From Hirschia sp964342355 (lineage in GTDB: Bacteria > Pseudomonadota > Alphaproteobacteria > Caulobacterales > Hyphomonadaceae): a DNA stretch of 64,000 nt. Below, in pieces: positions 51,749-58,839 of this stretch (its first letter is position 1; the number at the start of each line of letters is the position of its first letter). The stretch is taken from positions 1 through 64,000 of the forward strand of contig CAYFFG010000002.1 of NCBI GenBank assembly GCA_964342355.1. Direction: 5' to 3'. The notes under the pieces were generated by a model. The model did no database searches and was not told the origin of the DNA. It worked only from the letters and a program-made list of their open reading frames with translations. The translations under genes were made by a program, and so were the position numbers.

Positions 51749-52285
51749 CTAAAGCGCATAATTCATGTCGTCCCCACCTGGTGGGTCGATTTCTTCAGGC
51801 TGGACCTTGCGACGCTCTTTGCCAGTGTAATGCGGCATGACTTTCCGGCGGCGGTCTGGTCCGTAATAAAACGGTGTTTTTACAAACCGGCGACGGTGGT
51901 TGATCACCATTGAGAGCTTTTTCCACGCCTGATCTGCAGACACAGGCTTTGCCAGGATTTCATCCACACCCGCATCAATAAACAGTTTTAATGTGCTTTT
52001 GCGTGTGTCGGCCGTACAAGCGATCGCTGGCACATGCTGGGACGGGCTATCCGGGGCGCGCCGCAGCATGGAGATAAACTCTGCGCCTGTCAGGCCATCC
52101 AGATGCTGGTCAACAATCACCACGTCGATGCTTTTATCTGCAATCTCTTTGAATGCCTCTTCAGCAGATTCTGCTTCGTATACGGTCCGAATACCGAACG
52201 CGAGCAAAATGCCTCGCCACAACAAGCGCATGTTGCGGTGGTCTTCAAGAATGAGGACTGTCACGTTCGCCAGCTTGTTTGTCAC
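51749..52285 (-). CDS. Orphan receiver protein with conserved GPDRRR tail (A)
   Basis: A 178-residue protein: a full receiver (residues 8-130) plus a short basic tail. The acidic pocket is Glu14-Asp15, the phospho-acceptor Asp59 in VIVDQHLDGLTG, and the switch Lys113 in ILAKPVS. The tail has Tyr-Tyr-Gly-Pro-Asp-Arg-Arg-Arg (140-147), then TGKERRK. There is no DNA-binding or enzymatic output. The same tail is found in the proteins at 52790 and 39869, so it is likely a functional docking or nucleic-acid contact element. The start is GTG. No kinase lies nearby. Confidence 0.85.
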   Translation of the reverse strand: MTNKLANVTVLILEDHRNMRLLWRGILLAFGIRTVYEAESAEEAFKEIADKSIDVVIVDQHLDGLTGAEFISMLRRAPDSPSQHVPAIACTADTRKSTLKLFIDAGVDEILAKPVSADQAWKKLSMVINHRRRFVKTPFYYGPDRRRKVMPHYTGKERRKVQPEEIDPPGGDDMNYAL

Positions 52286-52520
52286 AATATCTGCCCGTCA
52301 AAATCCCATCAACCCACAAATCATTCTGTGGTTGGTGTAAAAAATTAAACTACATGCTTTCGCGAATAAACTAAAATCGGGTTACCGCTTCTTTACCCGG
52401 CGTCATCTCTTGCACGGACCGCCCACAATACCGGCGGCGCAAATCTCGCATACTCTATTTCCAGATAGTTCCTTCTGTCTCAACCAGAGACACCATCGAC
52501 CAAATGCAAAGGAGGCGGCG

Positions 52521-52793
52521 ATGAACCACGAATATACAACAGCAGTTCGACGTGCGCGCGAGGCAATTGGCGATGCATTGGAGCAATTCTACGCGCCGTT
52601 CCAAACCTGGAATGACCTGCAAAAGCTCATTCTTGTGTTGGGTCTGGTCTTTTTTATCGGTTACGTCGCTGCGCGCCCGCCACGTTTCAAACGGCGCTAT
52701 GACGGTGAAACATCCGGCCAGGTTTTCGTACTGTGCACAATGTTGGCTGTGGGCAGTTTCGTGACCGGGCTTACCGTTTACACGGGTGTTTAA
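52521..52793 (+). CDS. Small two-span membrane protein between two receivers
   Basis: A 90-residue protein with an amphipathic N-terminal helix (residues 1-30) and two transmembrane helices, about 34-52 (LQKLILVLGLVFFIGYVAA) and 68-88. A short basic loop (PPRFKRRY) between the helices should be cytoplasmic. The ribosome binding site AAAGGAGG is near perfect and 5 bases from the ATG. No known family. Its stop codon overlaps the end of the convergent receiver gene B by 4 bases, and receiver A is divergent, so it is bracketed by the pair. Function unknown. Confidence 0.8.
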   Translation: MNHEYTTAVRRAREAIGDALEQFYAPFQTWNDLQKLILVLGLVFFIGYVAARPPRFKRRYDGETSGQVFVLCTMLAVGSFVTGLTVYTGV

Positions 52794-53299
52794 TCGACGA
52801 AGCAGTCATCGTGCTGGATAATGACGCGACGCTCCTCAGCGCCCATGAATGGTGAGGGACGCCGCCGCCTGTCTGGTCCAAAATACCGCGGCGCGCTGAC
52901 AAAATCACGGCGCTTGTTGGTAATCATGTAAAGTTTTTGCCAAGCCTGCTCAGCTGACACCGGCTTGGCAAGGATCTCATCCACACCGGCATTGACCCAA
53001 TCCTTGATGACTGAACGGCGAGTGTCTGACGAGCATGCGATGGCGGGCACATGCGGCGCCGGACTATCGGAGCCTTTGCGCACCATATTGACGAATTCAG
53101 CGCCATTAAGATCCTCCAGGTGATAATCAACGATCATGACATCAACAGGACTTAGTTTGAGGATTTCAATCGCATCCAGCGCATTTGCGGCGTCATAAAC
53201 ATCGCGAATGCCAAACCCAAACAGAATTGAGCGCCATAACCGACGCATGTTAAAATGGTCTTCAACGATCAGAACTCTGACATTTCCCAGCCTGTTCAA
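52790..53299 (-). CDS. Orphan receiver protein with conserved GPDRRR tail (B)
   Basis: A 169-residue paralogue of receiver A with the same layout. It has Glu13-Asp14, phospho-acceptor Asp58 (MIVDYHLEDLNG), switch Lys112 (ILAKPVSAEQAW), tail RYFGPDRRRR at 138-147, then GAEERRV. It shares the NMRRLW motif of receiver A after the first strand (NMRLLW there). The start codon is TTG: AAAAGGA sits 7 bases upstream and the reading matches the paralogue, so the rare start is credible. Output and kinase are unknown. Confidence 0.83.
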   Translation of the reverse strand: MNRLGNVRVLIVEDHFNMRRLWRSILFGFGIRDVYDAANALDAIEILKLSPVDVMIVDYHLEDLNGAEFVNMVRKGSDSPAPHVPAIACSSDTRRSVIKDWVNAGVDEILAKPVSAEQAWQKLYMITNKRRDFVSAPRYFGPDRRRRPSPFMGAEERRVIIQHDDCFVD

Positions 53300-53470
53300 T
53301 GGACCATCCTTTTAAAAACATACCTGTTTTCGGGTGAAAGCTTCACACTGATTTAAGCACAATCGTCTTGTCTCCGAATGAGCGGCATGAGGAAAATTGA
53401 ACGCGCCTTTTCAAGCTTTCCTTAATCGCATTTGCTTTGCGCGATCGGGCTTCAAGCTTATATTCAGGCA

Positions 53471-55366
53471 ATGTCCGATTCATCCGCCAACACTTCTTCA
53501 AACCCTGCCCCAGTCCGCCAGTCCGGCGTGGATGTGATCAAGGACAATCTGAAACGCTTGCCGAACAAGCCAGGCGTTTATCGGATGTTCGGCGCTGATC
53601 AGGAATTGTTGTACGTCGGCAAGGCGCGCAGCCTTAAAAACCGGGTTTCCAATTATGCCAAGCTAGGCGGCCATACCCAGCGCATCGCTCGAATGATCTC
53701 GTTGACGCGCGCAATGGAATTTGTCGTCACCGAAAGCGAGACTGAAGCGCTTCTGCTTGAAGCCAACCTCATCAAAAAACTGAAGCCGCGCTTTAACATC
53801 ATCCTGCGTGACGACAAAAGTTTTCCTTACATCCTGATCCGCCGCGACCACCCTGCGCCGCAAATTCTCAAACATCGTGGCGCAAAGAAGCTCAAAGGCG
53901 ATTATTTCGGCCCGTTCGCATCCGCAGGCGCAGTCGATCGCACATTGGATACGCTCCAGAAGGCGTTTCTCCTGCGCACCTGTCAGGACAGCGTTTATGA
54001 AGGCAGGTCCCGCCCCTGCATGCTGCACCAGATCAAACGCTGTTCAGCCCCATGTACGGATGAAATCCGTATCGAAGAGTACGCCAAGCTGACAGAACAA
54101 GCCGCTATGTTCCTTAAAGGACAAGCCACGACGCTGCACGCGCAACTTTCAAGCGATATGGAAGAAGCAGCTGAAAATCTTGAGTTTGAAACTGCCGCCC
54201 GCCTGCGCGACCGCATCAAAGCGCTGGCGCAAGTGCGGGCCAGCCAGGGTGTGAATCCTGAGGGCGTGGAAGAAGCCGACGTCTTCGCCATCGAAACCCA
54301 GGCTGGTCAATCATGCGTACAGGCATTTTTCTTTCGTGCTGGCCAGAACTGGGGCGCCACCGCTTATTATCCCAGACACGATGCCGACGATGAACCCGCT
54401 TCCATCCTCTCCGCCTTCCTGGTTCAGTTCTATGATAACCGGCCGCCGCCTAAACTATTGCTGACATCTGTCGAACCTGCCCAAAGTGACCTCATCGCCG
54501 ATGCGCTGGAATTGAATGCCGGTTTTAAAGTCGAGATCCGCACACCTCAACGCGGCGAAAAACTGGAACTGGTCAAGCAGGCGCACACAAACGCCCGCGA
54601 AGCGCTTGGTCGGAAACTCGCTGAAACGCAGAGCCAGACCAAAATTCTCAATGCGGTTCAAATAGTATTTGATCTTGCCGAGCCGCCAAAGCGGATTGAA
54701 GTTTATGACAACTCCCATATCCAAGGTTCAAATGCTGTTGGCGGGATGATTGTGGCCTCGCCCGATGGTTTCGACAAACAGAGTTATCGAAAGTTCAATA
54801 TCAAGGATGAAGAACTCGAACCAGGCGATGACTACGGTATGATGCGCGAAGTGATGCGCCGCCGGTTTGCCCGCTTAAGAAAAGAAAATGAAGGTCGCGA
54901 AACACGACCTGACACATGGCCTGACCTCGTCCTGATTGATGGCGGACTTGGCCAGTTATCTGCCGTGATGGAGACGGTCTCCGAGCTGGGATACGAACCA
55001 GGCGAATTAAATCTCGTGTCCATCGCCAAAGGTCCTGACCGCAATGCTGGACGCGAACAGTTCTTTCGTCCGGGCAAGGCTCCTTTTCAACTCCCCGTCA
55101 ATGACCCTGCGCTTTATTATCTCCAACGACTGCGCGATGAAGCGCACCGTTGGGCTATTGGCGCACACCGCGCCAAAAGATCCGCTGATATTTCTAAAAA
55201 CCCGCTGGATGAAATCGAGGGTATTGGGCCAGCGCGTAAAAAAGCGCTCTTACATCGCTTCGGCAGCGCCAAAGGCGTTTCCAGCGCCAAACTGGCAGAC
55301 CTGGAAACCGTCGAAGGTGTCTCTCAAGCCCTCGCCCAGAAAATCTGGGATCATTTCAACGGCTAA
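53471..55366 (+). CDS. uvrC: Excinuclease ABC subunit C, UvrC
   Basis: A 631-residue nucleotide excision repair endonuclease that makes both incisions around a lesion. The GIY-YIG domain is at residues 25-110 (LPNKPGVYRMF, then LLYVGKARSLKNRV). The UvrB-binding UVR motif lies near 205-240 (LSSDMEEAAENLEFETAARLRDRI). The RNase H-like nuclease domain has IEVYDNSHIQGSNAVG, and the C-terminal helix-hairpin-helix pair is LDEIEGIGPARKKALLHRFGS. Start at ATG 53471; the frame is open 13 codons upstream. No SOS box was evident upstream. Confidence 0.97.
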   Translation: MSDSSANTSSNPAPVRQSGVDVIKDNLKRLPNKPGVYRMFGADQELLYVGKARSLKNRVSNYAKLGGHTQRIARMISLTRAMEFVVTESETEALLLEANLIKKLKPRFNIILRDDKSFPYILIRRDHPAPQILKHRGAKKLKGDYFGPFASAGAVDRTLDTLQKAFLLRTCQDSVYEGRSRPCMLHQIKRCSAPCTDEIRIEEYAKLTEQAAMFLKGQATTLHAQLSSDMEEAAENLEFETAARLRDRIKALAQVRASQGVNPEGVEEADVFAIETQAGQSCVQAFFFRAGQNWGATAYYPRHDADDEPASILSAFLVQFYDNRPPPKLLLTSVEPAQSDLIADALELNAGFKVEIRTPQRGEKLELVKQAHTNAREALGRKLAETQSQTKILNAVQIVFDLAEPPKRIEVYDNSHIQGSNAVGGMIVASPDGFDKQSYRKFNIKDEELEPGDDYGMMREVMRRRFARLRKENEGRETRPDTWPDLVLIDGGLGQLSAVMETVSELGYEPGELNLVSIAKGPDRNAGREQFFRPGKAPFQLPVNDPALYYLQRLRDEAHRWAIGAHRAKRSADISKNPLDEIEGIGPARKKALLHRFGSAKGVSSAKLADLETVEGVSQALAQKIWDHFNG

Positions 55367-55376
55367 GCCGTCGAAT

Positions 55377-55412
55377 TTATAATCACCCAACGGATTATAA
55401 TCGGTATTAATA
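55377..55412. promoter_or_regulatory. AT-rich dyads upstream of the pirin gene
   Basis: TTATAATC (55377-55384) and GATTATAA (55393-55400) are perfect 8-bp arms around 8 bases. TATTAATA follows at about 55405-55412. They sit 45-80 bases before the pirin start and could be an operator or part of its promoter. Confidence 0.35.
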
Positions 55413-55456
55413 TTGCTGACTTGAAATGGCGATTAACGATCGCCACCTGCCAGATC

Positions 55457-56317
55457 ATGAAAACACTTATTCGAACATACAGGCCCGAGGGCGGCCATTG
55501 GGTCGGCGACGGGTTTCCGGTGCGCACGCTGTTCAATTACGGACCAGGCGCAGACAAAGTTAGTCCATTCCTGCTTTTTGATCACGCAGGACCAACGGAA
55601 TTTGAACCAGCCGACAAACCACGCGGGGTCGGGTCCCACCCTCACCGCGGGTTCGAAACAGTCACCATCGTTTATGACGGCGAAGTCTCTCACAGAGACT
55701 CTGGCGGTAATGGCGGCACAATCGGACCAGGCGATGTTCAGTGGATGACAGCCGCTTCTGGCGTGGTGCATGAGGAGTTTCACTCCGAAGCCTACACCAA
55801 GACTGGCGGGCCATTTCACATGGTTCAATTGTGGGTGAACTTGCCAGCCAAAGACAAAATGACCACGCCGCGATATCAGTCGATCCTGAAAACCGCGACC
55901 CCAACCATTGACCTGAACTCTATGGGCGCCACCGCCCGTATCATTGCAGGTGAGTTTAATGGTGTGTCTGGTCCGGCTGACGCTTTCACACCAGTGGATT
56001 TATGGGATGTGCGTTTGCCAAAAGGCGCAGATGTCAGTCTGCCGATGAAAGACGGACACACATCCATGCTGGCAGTCCTGAAAGGCGCGATCAAAGTGGC
56101 GGGCCAACCTGTTGGTCCTTCGGAAATCGCATCTCTCAGCCGCGAGAACGCGGGCGTTCATGTCACAGCAGATGACGACTCTGTTGTGCTGGTCCTGGGC
56201 GGCGAGCCAATCCCTGAGCCTGTCTTTGGTCATGGCCCGTTTGTCATGAACAACCGCCAGGAAATCATCCAAGCGTTTCAGGACTTTGAAGCCGGACGCT
56301 TTGGCGGCATCGCCTAA
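55457..56317 (+). CDS. Pirin family protein
   Basis: A 286-residue double-cupin protein of the pirin family. The N-terminal cupin carries the metal ligands in GVGSHPHRGFETVTIVYDGEV and the HRDSGGN-like SHRDSGG region, with Glu in GVVHEEFHSE. The conserved MVQLWVNLP stretch follows. Bacterial pirins include quercetin dioxygenases and regulators of pyruvate metabolism; the role here is not known. The ATG at 55457 lacks a clear Shine-Dalgarno sequence, and a TTG at 55421 is in frame, so the start is tentative. Confidence 0.9.
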   Translation: MKTLIRTYRPEGGHWVGDGFPVRTLFNYGPGADKVSPFLLFDHAGPTEFEPADKPRGVGSHPHRGFETVTIVYDGEVSHRDSGGNGGTIGPGDVQWMTAASGVVHEEFHSEAYTKTGGPFHMVQLWVNLPAKDKMTTPRYQSILKTATPTIDLNSMGATARIIAGEFNGVSGPADAFTPVDLWDVRLPKGADVSLPMKDGHTSMLAVLKGAIKVAGQPVGPSEIASLSRENAGVHVTADDDSVVLVLGGEPIPEPVFGHGPFVMNNRQEIIQAFQDFEAGRFGGIA

Positions 56318-56320
56318 TTA

Positions 56321-56352
56321 AAAAGCGCGCTCAAACCAGTGAGCGCGCTTTT
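56321..56352. terminator. Bidirectional terminator between pirin and the TonB receptor
   Basis: AAAAGCGCGCTCA (56321-56333) and TGAGCGCGCTTTT (56340-56352) are perfect 13-bp arms around 6 bases, with A and T tails for both directions. It serves the convergent genes ending at 56317 and 56378. Confidence 0.88.
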
Positions 56353-56377
56353 CTTATCCTAAAGACAAATTCAGGCC

Positions 56378-58654
56378 TTAGAAGGTTGTGGCGACTTCAA
56401 TACCAAAGGTGCGGCCTTCATTCACGAACGCCGTCAGGTTGTTAAAGTCGATACCGCCGGTTTTGCGTGTCTCATCTGTAATGTTGCGCGCGAAGAAGGC
56501 GTACTCAAAGTCAGAACCTGAAGGTTTCACACCGACGCGCAGCCCGCCTTCCCAGTATGCGTCTTCTGTGAATTCAACTGACTCATAGAGGAAGAAGTTG
56601 ACTTCTGAACGGTAGTTCCAGTCTGTGTAGACATAGATTTCGCCGTCAGCACCAACCGGCCAGGAATAACGACCTGTCACAGTCCCGATCCACTCTGGTG
56701 AGTTCGGGAAAGCATTGCCATCAATCAAGGCAAAGCCGCTTCCATCAAGCGCATCAGTCACCGTACAGCCGCCGCCACATGGCGCCACAGACAGGCTAGC
56801 GTCCTGAATTTCTGTGTCGTTCAAAGAAAGACCTGCTGTAACTAGGAAGTTATCTGTCGGTAATGCTTCAACTTCAAATTCAAAGCCTTGACCGACGCCT
56901 TTGTCAGCATTGACCAAAGTGTTGGCGTTAGTTTCGCCACCGATAGCTGTCAGCTGCTGGTCTTCAATTTCATAGTAGAACGCAGACAAGTTCGTGCGCA
57001 CACGGCCTTCAAGCAATTCAGCTTTCACACCAGCTTCAAACGATGTGAGTGTTTCAGACTCTGCAACAGAGACGCCCTCATCGCCAAACGCAAATAGGAT
57101 ACGACCCTGAATGGCGGGTGAGCGGAAACCGGTCGCCACGCGTGCGTAAAGATTGACGTCTTCAGTCGCAGCGTAAGTCAGACTCGCATCCCAGCTTACC
57201 GCTTCATCGCCAACAGAACGGGTCAGAAGGCCTGTTGTCCCCTGACCGCCTAGGAATGGCGCAGCCAGAGGCGCGATAGAACGGATCACGTCATAGTCTT
57301 TGGAATCGTCGGTGTAACGCACGCCACCCGCAAGGGTCCATTTGTCCGCAAACTCATATGTTGCAGACGCAAACACCGCCCAGGCTTCTGCATTCTGGTG
57401 TTGCAGAACATAGCCATCCAATGGATTTCCCGGCGCAAGGCTTTCATAGTTGAAAGTCTCAATCTTGATGTCTTCTGCGAAGAAATACGCGCCAGCCTGC
57501 CAGTTAAATGCGCTGTCATAGCTGGAGGCGATACGAATTTCCTGAGAATACTGACTTAGCGCCGGCACGCCATCTGCGCTTTCAGCGTCAAACGGAATAA
57601 CACCGGGACCAAAATTGCCTTCGCCCAGGAAAACCGCGCCAAAACCGCCGTCAATGTCACCGCGCGAGAAGGCTTCGCCGCCCTCATAAGCTGTCACAGA
57701 TGTCAGCGTCAGATCTTCAGCCAGATCGTATGTCAGCGTCAGCGATCCGCCATAAGTCTGAAGGTCCTGTGGGTTGCCGTCTCCGCCATCATAAAAAACG
57801 GTTTCGCGGTCAAATCCAGCTGCCAGGTCGTTTGTGCCTGGCTCGATTGCGTTCCCGCGGAACAAGCGCGCCGTACCATCCAGGTCGCGGCCATGCACAT
57901 TCAATAGCGCTGAGAATGTGTCTGTCGGTTCAAACAAGACTTGTCCACGCAGCGCGATGTCGGTGTATCCGCCGTATTGGCTGCCGCCATCTGTCAGAGC
58001 GTTGTCGATATAATCGCTACGCTTTTGCACTTTACCGGAAAGGCGAACAGAGATCGTGTCCGTCACACCGCCGCCAACAGCGCCTTCCAAACTGATTGTG
58101 TCGTATGTGCCGTATGATCCGCGCGCATAACCGCCAAATTCCTGGCTGGGCTTCACGCTGTCAAACTTGATGATACCAGCAGGCGTGTTGCGGCCAAAAA
58201 GCGTGCCTTGCGGACCACGCAACACTTCTACGCCTTCAACGTCAAAGATCGGGAAACCTTTAAGGATCGGATTTTCCTGAACAACGTCATCCACGATCAG
58301 CGAAACCGGCTGTGACGCGTTAAGGTCAAAGTCTGTGTTCCCCAGACCGCGAATGTAAAAGCGCGGGAATGTGCGGCCAAAGGAGCTTTCCACATAAACG
58401 CTTGGCACACGTGCAGAGAGGAAGCGAATGTCTGCGCCGCCAGACTGTAGCACATCCAGTTTCTCGCCGCCCAACGCGGCAACCGAACCAGCCACGTCCT
58501 GAAGGTCAGATTCAACACGGGTCGCTGTCACAACGACCGGCGACAAACGTTTTTCATCTGTTTCCTGCGCAATCGCAGCAGGTGTCATCGCTGTTAGCGC
58601 CGTTAACCCGCTGGCCGCCAACAAAGCAGACTTCAAATATGTGGAAGGTTTCAT
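56378..58654 (-). CDS. TonB-dependent outer membrane receptor
   Basis: A 758-residue outer membrane transporter. Signal peptide residues 1-29 end in Ala-Ile-Ala before Gln. A TonB-box-like SPVVVTATRV lies at about 38-47. The plug domain (about 50-160) includes FYIRGLGN and VEVLRGPQGTLFGRNTPAG. The beta-barrel fills the rest and ends in the canonical terminal Phe (IEVATTF). The short plug and aromatic-rich barrel fit the large group in Caulobacterales that take up carbohydrates or oligomers as well as iron chelates; the substrate is unknown. No regulator or periplasmic partner is adjacent. It follows alaS on the same strand after 185 bases. Confidence 0.94.
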   Translation of the reverse strand: MKPSTYLKSALLAASGLTALTAMTPAAIAQETDEKRLSPVVVTATRVESDLQDVAGSVAALGGEKLDVLQSGGADIRFLSARVPSVYVESSFGRTFPRFYIRGLGNTDFDLNASQPVSLIVDDVVQENPILKGFPIFDVEGVEVLRGPQGTLFGRNTPAGIIKFDSVKPSQEFGGYARGSYGTYDTISLEGAVGGGVTDTISVRLSGKVQKRSDYIDNALTDGGSQYGGYTDIALRGQVLFEPTDTFSALLNVHGRDLDGTARLFRGNAIEPGTNDLAAGFDRETVFYDGGDGNPQDLQTYGGSLTLTYDLAEDLTLTSVTAYEGGEAFSRGDIDGGFGAVFLGEGNFGPGVIPFDAESADGVPALSQYSQEIRIASSYDSAFNWQAGAYFFAEDIKIETFNYESLAPGNPLDGYVLQHQNAEAWAVFASATYEFADKWTLAGGVRYTDDSKDYDVIRSIAPLAAPFLGGQGTTGLLTRSVGDEAVSWDASLTYAATEDVNLYARVATGFRSPAIQGRILFAFGDEGVSVAESETLTSFEAGVKAELLEGRVRTNLSAFYYEIEDQQLTAIGGETNANTLVNADKGVGQGFEFEVEALPTDNFLVTAGLSLNDTEIQDASLSVAPCGGGCTVTDALDGSGFALIDGNAFPNSPEWIGTVTGRYSWPVGADGEIYVYTDWNYRSEVNFFLYESVEFTEDAYWEGGLRVGVKPSGSDFEYAFFARNITDETRKTGGIDFNNLTAFVNEGRTFGIEVATTF

Positions 58655-58839
58655 GGAATGCCCCGCAAAATGCCGACGCTATTGCACACGATCCCGCGCG
58701 CCGGACGTTAAAGTTTGCGACATTTTTTTGAAGGTCGACAACTTTGCAAGCGGTGACTCGGCATTTTCCTTCAATTATTGGAGCGAGCCATGATGACTGA
58801 TGCAAACTGTGGCGCATTAGTCACGAAATTGTCACTCAA

